DNA of 64,000 bases. It comes from Bacteriovorax sp. MedPE-SWde (lineage in GTDB: Bacteria; Bdellovibrionota; Bacteriovoracia; Bacteriovoracales; Bacteriovoracaceae). The stretch lies in NCBI GenBank assembly GCA_001874305.1, contig MPCU01000004.1, positions 310,001 through 374,000 of the forward strand, given 5' to 3'. Positions 1-9,189 of this stretch are shown here, in pieces. The position numbers and the translations under genes are program-made. How positions within the stretch are numbered: the first letter of the stretch is position 1; every line of letters begins with the position of its first letter. The notes under the pieces are model-generated. The model saw only the letters and a program-made list of their open reading frames with translations. It was not told where the DNA came from and did not search any database.

Positions 1-2
1 CA

Positions 3-260
3 TTAATCTCTGGTTATGTTGCGAAAGAAGCTCAAGTAATTGATCTCATTGGAACATTTCTACAGAAGAGAAGCTTTTCTTCAATTGGAAATATTGAAAA
101 AGCCGTTCTTACTCTTGGTGTATACGAACTACAGTTTACAGAGACTCCAAGTAAAGTTGTAATCAATGAGTACATCAACTTAGCAAAGAAATTTGGAACT
201 AAAGAGTCATTTGCATTTATCAATGGTATCCTTGATAAAGTGAACAAAGAGACAAAGTAG
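3..260 (+). CDS. nusB: NusB transcription antitermination factor, 3' part only
   Basis: The reading frame is open from the window edge and ends with TAG, giving 85 C-terminal residues. The run ...VYELQF...VVINEYINLAKKFG...FINGILDK matches the conserved end of NusB (VAINEAIELAKSFG...FVNGVLDK in E. coli, from memory). NusB is an all-helical cytoplasmic protein that binds boxA RNA with NusE (S10) and prevents premature termination in rRNA operons. The N-terminal half lies outside the window. The next gene starts 2 bases downstream, so they are probably co-transcribed. Confidence 0.9.
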   Translation, partial: LISGYVAKEAQVIDLIGTFLQKRSFSSIGNIEKAVLTLGVYELQFTETPSKVVINEYINLAKKFGTKESFAFINGILDKVNKETK

Positions 261-262
261 TA

Positions 263-673
263 ATGAATTCAGAACTCTATAATAATATACTGGCCCATAT
301 AAATACTGATACTGTCGGTGTTATATGGTTCAGTGAAAGCACTCTCTCTGAACCAACAGAAGTTAATGAGATATTTGACTATATTGTGGATGGACAACTG
401 AGAGAGTTCGTAGAGTTTACAAAAGAAAATAATATAGAGACTGAAAAAGAAAATAACTTTTTCATTTCCCACAATTTTGATTCTCCTTTCATTTTATTCA
501 ACACATGCATCTCTCATGAGTTCTCTAAGAAAGACTTCAATGACTTCAAAATGATACTATCTAAACTTGGTAATCATAGTCAGAAGAACCTTGCCGTAAT
601 TTACCCTAAGAGCTTCAAACTCCCAGAAGTTGTTAAGAAGAGTGACCTCACAATTAGAGAGTTTTCTTACTAA
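263..673 (+). CDS. Hypothetical protein downstream of nusB
   Basis: A 136-residue, acidic, soluble-looking protein without signal peptide or membrane segment; I do not recognise a family. ATG lies 2 bases after the nusB stop with no good Shine-Dalgarno sequence, so translation is probably coupled to nusB. The composition (FENNIETEKENN, many Asp/Glu/Ser) suggests a small mixed alpha/beta cytoplasmic protein. Its 3' end overlaps the convergent rlmN gene by 4 bases. A housekeeping role linked to nusB is only a guess from position. Confidence 0.7.
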   Translation: MNSELYNNILAHINTDTVGVIWFSESTLSEPTEVNEIFDYIVDGQLREFVEFTKENNIETEKENNFFISHNFDSPFILFNTCISHEFSKKDFNDFKMILSKLGNHSQKNLAVIYPKSFKLPEVVKKSDLTIREFSY

Positions 674-1701
674 TCAGCTGTATTCAATTGACCACAGGCG
701 GCCAGAACATCATCACCCTTTGTCGTTCTAATAAGAGTAGGTATTTTATAAGTATCAAGGACCTCTTTAAAGGCCTCTACACGACTTTGACTCGGTCTCT
801 TATACTCTGATCCAGGAAATGGATTAAATGGAATAAGGTTAATATAGGCACGTTTACCGGCCAATAACTTCCCCGTAATGTGAGCATCTTCTTCACTATC
901 ATTAAATTGATCTATTAAAAGATATTCATAGGTAACAAATTGCTTCTTCTTAAGAGGAATATCATCAATATATTTGAGGACTTCATCTAATGGGAAGCGC
1001 TTATTTATTGGGATTAACTCATTTCTCTTTTCTTCAAATGGGGAATGCAGGGATAGAGCGAGATTTACTCCAGGAATTTCATCCTTCCATCTCTTTAGTC
1101 CTGGAAGGTAGCCCGAAGTTGAAATAGTTATTTTCTGTGTTCCAATACTAGTCCCCTCTTGCGCTTGAAAAATTTCACAAGCTTTTTTTACTGTATCGAA
1201 ATTATGGAGAGGCTCTCCTTGACCCATAAAGACAATATTTAAAATTCTCTCTTCACCGGGTCTATTCTCTCTTAGCCACTTCCATGCTCCAAGAAATTGT
1301 CCAACGACTTCCTCAGTCTCAAGATTTCTCTTAAGTCCTTGGGTACCTGTAAAACAAAATGAGCAATTCATTGCGCAGCCAACTTGTGAAGACAAACAGA
1401 TAGAATATTTATTATGAAATGGAATTAAAACAGACTCAACCTTACGACCATCTTTTAGTTCAAAGAGAAACTTAACCGTTTTGTCATCGGCCATATGAAC
1501 TGTATCTATTTTAGGAAGATCAAATTGAAAATTCTCTTCTAAAAAGACTTGAGTCGTTTTAGAAAGATCCTTCCTACACACATCAAAGTTCTTCTTCTTG
1601 TAATGCCAATTAAAGAGTAGATTTGCCCCACTAATATTTAGACCTTCAACTTGAAGAAGCTCCTTTAATTCGGAATAATTTAATGAATAGAATGATCGCA
1701 T
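670..1701 (-). CDS. rlmN: 23S rRNA/tRNA adenine-C2 methyltransferase RlmN (radical SAM)
   Basis: 343 residues, full length for the family. The radical-SAM cluster motif CxxxCxxC is seen as GCAMNCSFCF (Cys109, 113, 116), with the GQGEPLHNF motif and a C-terminal VLAACGQL that carries the conserved cysteine (about 336) methylated during catalysis. RlmN methylates C2 of A2503 in 23S rRNA and A37 of some tRNAs, using two SAM molecules. No ribosome binding site is visible before the ATG, and a TATAGT hexamer (minus strand, 1715-1710) lies 8 bases upstream, so the mRNA may have almost no leader. Confidence 0.95.
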   Translation of the reverse strand: MRSFYSLNYSELKELLQVEGLNISGANLLFNWHYKKKNFDVCRKDLSKTTQVFLEENFQFDLPKIDTVHMADDKTVKFLFELKDGRKVESVLIPFHNKYSICLSSQVGCAMNCSFCFTGTQGLKRNLETEEVVGQFLGAWKWLRENRPGEERILNIVFMGQGEPLHNFDTVKKACEIFQAQEGTSIGTQKITISTSGYLPGLKRWKDEIPGVNLALSLHSPFEEKRNELIPINKRFPLDEVLKYIDDIPLKKKQFVTYEYLLIDQFNDSEEDAHITGKLLAGKRAYINLIPFNPFPGSEYKRPSQSRVEAFKEVLDTYKIPTLIRTTKGDDVLAACGQLNTAD

Positions 1702-1884
1702 GCGCGCATACTATATGATGTCATCTCTCTTAGAAAGTAGTTTTATTATTAGCTTGCCCTTACACCGTCTAAGCATCCCATTAGTTTGAATTTAATCCAT
1801 ACAAAATCAATTTTCTAACAATAAAAACAAGTAGTTAATTTCAGTTACTTAGCGAATTCTGAACAGTAAAAAAATTTCACGGAT

Positions 1885-1949
1885 CGATCTAAATGTAGCT
1901 AAATGCCTAGAGATTCGATATAAGGACGAAGTATATAAAATTTAGATCG
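1885..1949 (+). promoter_or_regulatory. 10-bp inverted repeat in the leader of the porin-like gene
   Basis: CGATCTAAAT (1885-1894) and ATTTAGATCG (1940-1949) are perfect reverse complements 45 bases apart; the second arm ends 8 bases before the AAGGAG ribosome binding site (1958-1963). The 267-base gap 1702-1968 holds no other gene I can see. The repeat could form an mRNA stem that stabilises or controls an abundant envelope-protein transcript, or be a spaced operator; sequence alone does not decide. Confidence 0.45.
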
Positions 1950-1968
1950 CATGGACTAAGGAGCTCCC

Positions 1969-3333
1969 TTGAATTTCAAAACTATCGGTACGTCTGCACT
2001 CGTTACACTACTATCAACAGGAGCCTTTGCTGCTGAAGAGCCAATTGAAAAAATCTTTGTAGATTATGCTAACTACGAAGAGTATATCTATTCAGATTCA
2101 AAGAAAACTGAAGTTGGTGATCAAGTAGAACTTGAAATGGCACTAAAGTACAACTTCAACAAAGACACTTTTGCAAAATTAAGATTTGAAACAAGACCAG
2201 AAGATAACAGATTTGATAATAAGACATCAAAGTTTGAAACTCGTGTAGGTCATAAATATAACGCTTTCACTATCCAACTAGATGGTGAATTTCAAACAAA
2301 TGAAGACTCTTCAGGTGGAACATCATTTGGACTAGATCTTGATTCTGAAGCAACTTATATCTCGTATGATATCAACAGTAACTTCAACCTTACATTCTTC
2401 CCATTTAACTTTGACGGAGAAGTTGGTGAAGAGTTTAACACTTGGGATGTAACAAGAATCTACTTCATCGATGGACAACCAAGTGCTATCGCTGGAACAC
2501 AAAGTGGTGACGAGAAAGTCGCAGAAAAAACTGTTCCAGGTTTCGTACTAACATTCGCAAAAGACGACTATAAAGCATATGCAGGTATCGGTAAGGCGAC
2601 TTACGAATACCCAGTAAATGCATCATATGATCTTGTTAACAATGCAGTTGCTACAAGATGGGAAAGAAGAGAAGACACAGGTTATAAATTTGGTTTCTCT
2701 TACGATAACGACAAATCACTTAAGCTAACATTTGACTATGTAACTCACACAGAAGCTGAGGAAGCAGGTTCTCTACTTGAAACTGCAGCATCTGCTAACC
2801 TTTTAATGAAACTACCAAAGAATATTCTTTTAGAAGCTGAAGTAACTTACTCTAAAGCTGGTAAAGCTCCTTGGAATGTTTCAAGAAGTGGTAACTGGTT
2901 TAATGAAACTGCACCATTTCAACCAATCTACGCTGACACTTCAAGCAATGTTCAGGACTGGGTTGGAAAATCAGATACAGCATTTGCTATTAAGGCAGGA
3001 GTTGTTATGGAAAAACAAACTCCATACGTATTTGTAAGACAACAGGGTGAGCACTTTGTATTCATTGAAAGAGAATCAGCACACAGACTAAGAACTGCAG
3101 ATGATTCACTATCTCACGGTGGTCTAACAAGATACGGACTTGGTACTAAGATCAGAGCTGGTAACTTCTCAATCAATCCAGAATTTGAAGTTTTAAAAGC
3201 TAAGAATCCAGTATTTACTAATTCTTCTGATTTAAGAGCAGACAGAATTAACAGCTCATTTGTTAAAAATGATTACTTACTATATTTAGAAGTTAACTAT
3301 GATTTTGGAGGTCAGGAACTTTTTAGTTTCTAG
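1969..3333 (+). CDS. Outer-membrane beta-barrel protein, porin-like
   Basis: 454 residues starting with TTG, 5 bases after an AAGGAG site. Residues 1-22 form a signal peptide (ending STGAFAA). The mature part alternates polar and hydrophobic residues in 9-12 residue strands rich in Tyr, Phe, Thr and Asn and ends YLEVNYDFGGQELFSF with a terminal Phe, as in BAM-assembled outer-membrane proteins. The size suits a 16-18-stranded porin. The substrate is unknown, but the next two genes encode lipoproteins, one a nucleotidase/nuclease, so uptake of nucleotides or phosphate is possible. Codon choice is regular, suggesting high expression. Confidence 0.75.
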   Translation: MNFKTIGTSALVTLLSTGAFAAEEPIEKIFVDYANYEEYIYSDSKKTEVGDQVELEMALKYNFNKDTFAKLRFETRPEDNRFDNKTSKFETRVGHKYNAFTIQLDGEFQTNEDSSGGTSFGLDLDSEATYISYDINSNFNLTFFPFNFDGEVGEEFNTWDVTRIYFIDGQPSAIAGTQSGDEKVAEKTVPGFVLTFAKDDYKAYAGIGKATYEYPVNASYDLVNNAVATRWERREDTGYKFGFSYDNDKSLKLTFDYVTHTEAEEAGSLLETAASANLLMKLPKNILLEAEVTYSKAGKAPWNVSRSGNWFNETAPFQPIYADTSSNVQDWVGKSDTAFAIKAGVVMEKQTPYVFVRQQGEHFVFIERESAHRLRTADDSLSHGGLTRYGLGTKIRAGNFSINPEFEVLKAKNPVFTNSSDLRADRINSSFVKNDYLLYLEVNYDFGGQELFSF

Positions 3334-3352
3334 ATCATACTTGGAGATCCAA

Positions 3353-5338
3353 ATGAGATCATTATTATTAAGCGCTCTACTTTTATCGACATCAATTGGA
3401 ATGACTTCTTGTTCAAATGACAAAGAAGTTATCCACGACAAGTACGAGTATATTGGACTAAGTACAGGTGAAGCTGCAAATATTTCATCATCTATTAAAG
3501 AAGGTGAGAATATTCAAAAGCTGATCTCTCAAGGGAATATTCTTTCTGGTTCGGCCGAAGTAGATAAGAGTGCGATAGTAGTGGCCATAAGAAGATCACT
3601 TGGTTCTCTTAGAAAGTTAAGAGTCGACAGCAATAATAAATATGCAGTTGAGCAGCTAATCCAACAAATTGAGCTATTTAATAATACAGATACTGAAGTA
3701 AGAGATGGTGATACTATTCCTCTATTCTTTGAAAAGATTGGAAAGATTGCCTTTTCAATTGGAGCAAGAATTGGTGTAGATCGTGGAAACACAACATCAA
3801 GAGCCTACTTTAATGACTTCATTGACGATATGAGAGAATTCACTGTCCACAAAGAAGGTGGATCTTGGGAACTTTCTGCAAGAAATGAAGACACGATGAT
3901 TTCATCAAAGGGATCTGGGGAAACGTGGTTAATCTCACCGACTTTCAATCTTGATGGTGCAGGTCTTGCTGACTTAGTTATAACTCATCAAACAAGATTC
4001 GAAGCATCAAGAGGACGTACACTAGAGGCCGATGCAGCAAATAAGACTTTCCAAATACTAGTTAGTACAGATTATATTAAAGGTGATCCAAACTCTGAAG
4101 AAGTTACTTGGACTTCTTTAAATGATAAATCAGTTTTTCCTACATCCTCTCTTCCTTCAGGAAGAAATAATCATACGATTGAATCTAAGTTTAACTTAAA
4201 TGATTTTATAAACGAAGACGTTGTCATTGCTTTTAAGTTTAAGCCAGTTGCTAACCTCTTTAATCCTTACTGGAGTCTTTATAACTTTTCTCTAAATACT
4301 CAAAAGACTTTTAACTCTATTGTTAAAAGAGAAGCTCCAATTGATTTATTCATAGAAAATTTTGCTCAAGATTTTGGACTATTCAATAGTACAAAGACTC
4401 AGTCTTGGAGACATGATGGTCAAAGAGGTAATGCAAACGTAAAGGTCACAGATCTTAAATCTGCAGTACTACTTTCTCCTAGAATAAAGATGAAAAATGC
4501 TGAAGAAGTAAAGATCAGCATTATTAATCAAGCTAGAGAACTTCAAAGTAAAAGAATTAAAATTCAAATTAGTTCAGATTACGAAAATGGAGATATGAGC
4601 TTAAAGACTTGGAAAGATGTTGAGTTCGATATTCCAAAGAAGGATGTTTTCACAAACTGGGAATCTTTCTTTATCAACCTTAAACTTGATCAAGAAGATA
4701 TTGAGAAGCCATTTGTAGTACGTTTCTTTATCGATGAATTAAAGGGAGCTAGTGCTGATGAAATTTGGCAGATTGGTTCTTTCGAAATTCAAGCAAAGAA
4801 GGGATCTATAGAAAGCCTTACAAAGGTAGAAAATCCTTTTGACAGCACAGCGGTTGCTCCAATTAAGATTGAAGAGTCTCTTGAGTTTAAAAAGGTTGTT
4901 AACTGTGGAAGTAAAGATATCACGAAGATTTTTGACTACGAGATAAAGTTCAATGCCCACAGATGTAGCGAACAGGCAGAAGGCCTAAACTTCGTTACTA
5001 CAAAAACAATTACAAAGAGTTCATTAACTGCAAATGGACTAAAGATTAAGCAATCTGTTCTTCATGGGTCTGATTTAAAAGTTAAGGCCGCGGCAATTTA
5101 TCTTATTCCTTCATCTTATTCTTCAGTAAGTGAGATTGAAGAAGTTATTACAGATAACCCAGGTGTCCTTAAGAAATTTGAGATTAGAAATAAAGAAGGT
5201 AATAAAGATATTAAACTTGAAGATATCCCGTTTGATGACTTTAGAGTTGTATTTGCTTACAAGCCTTTTATAAATGATGGAAGTTATACATACTTTTCTT
5301 GGAATATTAAAGGTGTTGATATGGGAGAAACAAAGTGA
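3353..5338 (+). CDS. Lipoprotein with two jelly-roll (choice-of-anchor J-like) domains
   Basis: ATG at 3353 is chosen because TTGGAG (3341-3346) lies 6 bases upstream and the product begins with a lipoprotein signal (LLLSTSIGMTSC), giving 661 residues. Two similar regions, each with a pattern of the type GxxWLISPxxxLxxA...ADLVITHQ...ILVSTDY..., resemble the choice-of-anchor J/MAM-like beta-sandwich found in secreted adhesins and hydrolases; they sit at about residues 150-310 and 340-490. The C-terminal third is unrecognised. The gene starts 19 bases after the porin gene and its stop overlaps the next GTG start (GTGA), so the three form one operon. It is probably surface-exposed. Confidence 0.65.
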   Translation: MRSLLLSALLLSTSIGMTSCSNDKEVIHDKYEYIGLSTGEAANISSSIKEGENIQKLISQGNILSGSAEVDKSAIVVAIRRSLGSLRKLRVDSNNKYAVEQLIQQIELFNNTDTEVRDGDTIPLFFEKIGKIAFSIGARIGVDRGNTTSRAYFNDFIDDMREFTVHKEGGSWELSARNEDTMISSKGSGETWLISPTFNLDGAGLADLVITHQTRFEASRGRTLEADAANKTFQILVSTDYIKGDPNSEEVTWTSLNDKSVFPTSSLPSGRNNHTIESKFNLNDFINEDVVIAFKFKPVANLFNPYWSLYNFSLNTQKTFNSIVKREAPIDLFIENFAQDFGLFNSTKTQSWRHDGQRGNANVKVTDLKSAVLLSPRIKMKNAEEVKISIINQARELQSKRIKIQISSDYENGDMSLKTWKDVEFDIPKKDVFTNWESFFINLKLDQEDIEKPFVVRFFIDELKGASADEIWQIGSFEIQAKKGSIESLTKVENPFDSTAVAPIKIEESLEFKKVVNCGSKDITKIFDYEIKFNAHRCSEQAEGLNFVTTKTITKSSLTANGLKIKQSVLHGSDLKVKAAAIYLIPSSYSSVSEIEEVITDNPGVLKKFEIRNKEGNKDIKLEDIPFDDFRVVFAYKPFINDGSYTYFSWNIKGVDMGETK

Positions 5339-7872
5339 AATTACTAAGACCACTAGTTTACTTATTCATAGGTACAGCTCTTCTATCTAGCTGCTCAGAA
5401 CAAAAGAGCTATAGACTTGATGATAGCAATATCGCAATTGATGCCCTAAATGGTACTCAAGGATCTTCTACTGCTGGAAACTTAATGGCCACAGCAATTA
5501 AGGAAGAGAACAAGCTCGATGTCGTTCTCTACCCTACTGAAGAGATACGTTCTCCTGAGTCAATTACAACTCTTTCAGTTTCCCCAGGTGAATCAACAAT
5601 AAATAATATTCAAAGTCTCTTTCCTCAACTTGGTCAAAAAGATCAGTTTAGAGTCGGAACGATGAAAGGAAAGGACATTAAGTCTTTTATCTTCGAAAGA
5701 GCTACAGAGAAGTATAATAATCCATTTCAAGTTGCTGGTATTCAATATCACATTCACTTTGTAGGTGGTGTCCCTAGATTTAAGAACTTCTCTAAAAAGA
5801 GAGGAAAACTTGAAGATAACAAAAGATATAAAGTAGCGATAAACGAGTACTACTATAAGAATGGAAATGTATTCCCTAGATATGAGTACAGAAACTCTAT
5901 GAGTTATAGATTTAGATACTCTGGTAGAAAAATCTCTGCTCAAAAATCTCTTCAAAGCTACTTAAGTAAATTCGAAGAGATGCCAATTCTTAAAGAAGAA
6001 AGAGCGAAAGTTACAAAGTTCGTTCTTGGAAATGCTGGAAAAATGACAATCCCTCAAATCCAAGGAAAGAGATTCACTTCTGAGCACTACGGAAAAACTG
6101 TAACGACTAAAGGAATTATTACTTCCCTAGGAAATGTACAATGGTTTCCTAAAGGTCTTGAGATCTATATCCAAAACCCAAATGGTGATGGGGATGCCAA
6201 AACCTCTGATGCTATCATGGTCTATCTACCATCATCTAGCTACTTTCATAAGTATGTTGGAAAAGATGAAACGTATAAGCTTGGAGATGAGATCGAAGTT
6301 ACTGGTGTCATCTATGAAGGAATTAGACCTACTGGTTTAAGTCTAACTTCGATTCGTGAAGTAACAGCTGTTAAGACATTAACTAGAGGTAACCCTCTTC
6401 CAGAAGCAGTGCTAATTGGACAAGGCGGAAGAGAGATCCCTAAGAAAGTATTCTCTAATTATAACGGAAACCTAAATGACAAAAAAGAGCTAGACCTTAG
6501 ACAAGGACTAGACTTCAACGAAAGTTTAGAAGGTATGAGAGTTGCTGTTAATAACCCAAGAATCTTAGGATTTAGAGGTGGTAAGACAGACGTTACCGAT
6601 AAGAACGCGAAAAGACACCTTACATTATATGCAAGAGCTGATGGACATCTAAAATCAGATAACGAAACTGATGCAGGTGGAATAATTATCAATGAAGATA
6701 CTAATGACTATAATCCAGAGGTTTTTTCAATTGCAACAAGTGATCACACTGTTGGACTTGAAATGAATCACTTCTACAAAGTTGGTGATACAATTGAAGG
6801 TAGAATTGAAGGATTATTTACTTACCAGAAAAACCTTTTTGGTGGTGGTGAATATACTCTAGTTCTTCCTGAAGAGCAGAAGCCTCTATCCGAGATCAAA
6901 AGAAATAACACAGGCTTCAAATTTAGTGACAGGCCTAAGACAACTCTAGTTTCAGATGAAAACTCAGTGACTATTGCTGCATTTAATATCGAGAACCTTG
7001 CAGGAAATAAAGCTGCAAGCGAAAGACTAGCGAACTTAGCAAGAGTTATTGAAACGAACTTAAAATGTCCTGATATTCTAACTCTTGTTGAAGTACAAGA
7101 TGATAACGGTGAGAACTTTAACGGTGGATCATCTGCATACAGAACACTAACTAAGATCATCAGTAATATTAACTGTGCCGGTAATTATCAAATGGCCAAC
7201 ATTGATCCAGTTGTACACGCAGAAGGTGGACAACCAGGTGGTAATATCCGTGTTGCACTAATTTATAATTCTTCGAAGCTAGGATTTAACCCAAGAAGTA
7301 ATCTGGACCCATTAGCTGATACAGTAGTTATGAATAATGGTTCTATATCGAATAACCCAGGACGTGTATTCCCTAACCATAGGGCCTTTAAGGGCTCAAG
7401 AAAGAGTATCGTTACAGAGTTTACTTTTAAGGGAGAAAAACTCTTCGTTATCGGTAACCACCTTAACTCTAAACTTGGTGATAGAGATAGAAATGGAGCG
7501 ATCCAACCATTTGTTTCAGGTTCTGAAACAAAGAGGGTTCCAAAAGGAAGAATGCTTAATCAATTCGTGAATACGATAAAAGCGAAAAGCCCTGGTTCTC
7601 ACGTATTCGTTATGGGTGACTTCAATGCTAATATGAAAGAGAACTCGATGCGAGTACTTGAAGGAAACGTCTTAGTTAATATGATGAGAATGCTTCCACC
7701 AAAAAAGAGGTACTCTACAAACTTCAATGGTAACTCTCAAGCTCTTGACTATATTTTTGCAACGAAAGAGATTCTTGAAAGAGATGCAAAGTTTGAAGTA
7801 CTTCATATCAACTCAGATTATATGGGTAGAACTTCGGATCACGATCCAGTTATTGGAAAGTTTAACTTCTAG
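5335..7872 (+). CDS. Lipoprotein nuclease: 5'-nucleotidase C-terminal-like, OB-fold and EEP phosphodiesterase domains
   Basis: 845 residues from a GTG overlapping the previous stop. The signal LLSSCSEQ marks a lipoprotein. Residues about 40-210 resemble the C-terminal domain of 5'-nucleotidases (VGTMKGKDIKSFI... NKRYKVAINEYYYKNG) without the catalytic N-terminal domain. About 235-350 is an OB-like segment (KTVTTKGIITSLG). About 540-845 is an endonuclease/exonuclease/phosphatase domain with AAFNIENLAG, LVEVQDD, GNHLNSK, VMGDFNAN and TSDHDPVIG, so the metal and catalytic residues are intact. Similar architectures occur in extracellular nucleases. Likely role: hydrolysis of extracellular DNA/RNA next to a porin. 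Confidence 0.8.
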   Translation: MKLLRPLVYLFIGTALLSSCSEQKSYRLDDSNIAIDALNGTQGSSTAGNLMATAIKEENKLDVVLYPTEEIRSPESITTLSVSPGESTINNIQSLFPQLGQKDQFRVGTMKGKDIKSFIFERATEKYNNPFQVAGIQYHIHFVGGVPRFKNFSKKRGKLEDNKRYKVAINEYYYKNGNVFPRYEYRNSMSYRFRYSGRKISAQKSLQSYLSKFEEMPILKEERAKVTKFVLGNAGKMTIPQIQGKRFTSEHYGKTVTTKGIITSLGNVQWFPKGLEIYIQNPNGDGDAKTSDAIMVYLPSSSYFHKYVGKDETYKLGDEIEVTGVIYEGIRPTGLSLTSIREVTAVKTLTRGNPLPEAVLIGQGGREIPKKVFSNYNGNLNDKKELDLRQGLDFNESLEGMRVAVNNPRILGFRGGKTDVTDKNAKRHLTLYARADGHLKSDNETDAGGIIINEDTNDYNPEVFSIATSDHTVGLEMNHFYKVGDTIEGRIEGLFTYQKNLFGGGEYTLVLPEEQKPLSEIKRNNTGFKFSDRPKTTLVSDENSVTIAAFNIENLAGNKAASERLANLARVIETNLKCPDILTLVEVQDDNGENFNGGSSAYRTLTKIISNINCAGNYQMANIDPVVHAEGGQPGGNIRVALIYNSSKLGFNPRSNLDPLADTVVMNNGSISNNPGRVFPNHRAFKGSRKSIVTEFTFKGEKLFVIGNHLNSKLGDRDRNGAIQPFVSGSETKRVPKGRMLNQFVNTIKAKSPGSHVFVMGDFNANMKENSMRVLEGNVLVNMMRMLPPKKRYSTNFNGNSQALDYIFATKEILERDAKFEVLHINSDYMGRTSDHDPVIGKFNF

Positions 7873-7883
7873 TATAATCAACA

Positions 7884-7906
7884 CTTGCGGAGACACTCTC
7901 CGCAAG
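7884..7906 (+). terminator. Perfect 10-bp hairpin after the nuclease operon, without U-tract
   Basis: CTTGCGGAGA (7884-7893), loop CAC, TCTCCGCAAG (7897-7906). It begins 12 bases after the stop codon. No run of T follows, so it is either a terminator of unusual type or a 3'-end stabilising stem. Two further stems follow in the same gap: TGGCCT/AGGCCA (7939-7956) and AGTGCGA/TCGCACT (7966-7988), the last ending 7 bases from the stop of the convergent gene. Confidence 0.5.
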
Positions 7907-7994
7907 AATATTCATCAATATCATTATAATTTCTAGACTGGCCTTGAACTAGGCCATTTCACTTGAGTGCGACTAAGAAAATCGCACTGAATAG

Positions 7995-8789
7995 TTAAGG
8001 CATTGCTGCAATATAAGTAACCCAAGACTCACAGTTTTCTTCATCTTTAGAAGAATAGAATTCACCGTCTCCAGTACCATCATCATCAGTACCTTCCCAA
8101 TATGTAACAACATTAGAAAAGCCTGCATCAAGCATTGCATCTTTTATTTCTCCAACACTCCACATACGCCAATCGTACGTAAAGGCCTTTCTATACATTT
8201 TACCGTCTTTGTGGTCTTTGAAGTGAATATAGTAAAGAACTTCTTCAGTTAAAGTATTGTAGCTATCACAGTCCCAGAAGTAAGTGTGGTTGTCGTGTTC
8301 AGTTTCCTCTTGAAGCTCTTGTCTTGCTTCTGTTCCACCAAAAATATCTACAAAGAATACACCGTCTTTACTTAGTCCTTCTTTTACCTTTGCAAAGTAC
8401 TCAACAAGAAGTCTACGCTCTTTAAAGATAAAATATGAAAAGTTAAATGCAACCGTAATATCTGCTTTAAAAGGATAGTCCGCTAGAACATTTCCTTCTA
8501 TATATTCCATTCTACTTTTTTGATTATCATTTAATCTCGAGTAATGGTTCTCTTTTCCATAAGCTATTGGCTCAGGGTCTAAGTCAATACCCCATGCTTT
8601 GTGATCTGGACTTTGCTTTACCCAATCACAGGCCATTGCAGCTGTCCCACCAAAGTCTTCTCTAAAAGTTAGAGCTGGCTTCTTAAAGAATTTCTTATAT
8701 TGCTTATTGATAAATTCAATATCACACTCATGGTTTTGTACCGATGATTCATATAGTTGATACTTGAGATTTGATGGAATCTTACTCAT
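7995..8789 (-). CDS. Class I SAM-dependent methyltransferase, substrate unknown
   Basis: 264 residues, cytoplasmic. The SAM-binding motif I is visible as LTFREDFGGTAAMACDW, followed by WGIDLDPEPIAYG (acidic residue at the end of strand 2), a motif-II-like ADITVAFNFSYF, and FFVDIFGG at strand 5, all typical of Rossmann-fold methyltransferases. The C-terminal half (YYIHFKDHKDGKMYRKAFTY) is a beta-rich insert as in small-molecule methyltransferases. An AAGGGC site precedes the ATG. It lies downstream of a DUF6165-like gene and greB on the same strand with a 13-base gap. I cannot name its substrate. Confidence 0.8.
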   Translation of the reverse strand: MSKIPSNLKYQLYESSVQNHECDIEFINKQYKKFFKKPALTFREDFGGTAAMACDWVKQSPDHKAWGIDLDPEPIAYGKENHYSRLNDNQKSRMEYIEGNVLADYPFKADITVAFNFSYFIFKERRLLVEYFAKVKEGLSKDGVFFVDIFGGTEARQELQEETEHDNHTYFWDCDSYNTLTEEVLYYIHFKDHKDGKMYRKAFTYDWRMWSVGEIKDAMLDAGFSNVVTYWEGTDDDGTGDGEFYSSKDEENCESWVTYIAAMP

Positions 8790-8802
8790 GTTTTGCCCTT
8801 TC

Positions 8803-9189
8803 TTAGCCCTTATAGGATTTCACTTCTTTAATCTCAGAATTGTAACCCATATTGATTGAATTTTTAACCTCAAATCTTTGATCATTTGTAATATAAACAG
8901 AGCGCGCCAAGTCAATAAACTCCTGATCAAATACATTATCACTTTCTTTTAGACGTATATCGTCTTCAATCACCCAAAGTTTCTCATTTATCTGCTTCAA
9001 CTCACCTCTTAAATTCGACAAGTTTTCTTTATTATCGAGGTTTAGTTCATTTAACTGAAGTGTAAGCTGTTCATGTTCGTTCTTCGCATTTTCAACCTTA
9101 GTAATGTCATTTATGCGCTCAATTTTAATTTCCAAAATCGTAAGCTTATCAATTAACTCCCCAAGAGAGACTGAACAATAAATTTTCAT
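8803..9189 (-). CDS. DUF6165-like helical protein
   Basis: 128 residues, predicted mostly alpha-helical with a coiled-coil middle (about 20-90, rich in Glu, Leu, Asn, Lys). The opening SVSLGELIDKLTILEIKIERI and the ending with ...IDLARSVYITNDQRFEVK resemble the DUF6165 family, whose members I recall near polysaccharide or glycosyltransferase genes; its function is unknown. Here it overlaps the greB stop by 4 bases and is therefore part of the same operon. The AAAGGACT site before the ATG supports this start. Confidence 0.65.
   Translation of the reverse strand: MKIYCSVSLGELIDKLTILEIKIERINDITKVENAKNEHEQLTLQLNELNLDNKENLSNLRGELKQINEKLWVIEDDIRLKESDNVFDQEFIDLARSVYITNDQRFEVKNSINMGYNSEIKEVKSYKG

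Noticed and set aside
3529-3792. An 87-codon open frame on the minus strand inside the lipoprotein gene, and many similar antisense frames
   Set aside because: They lie inside well-supported genes, lack ribosome sites and have composition typical of shadow frames.
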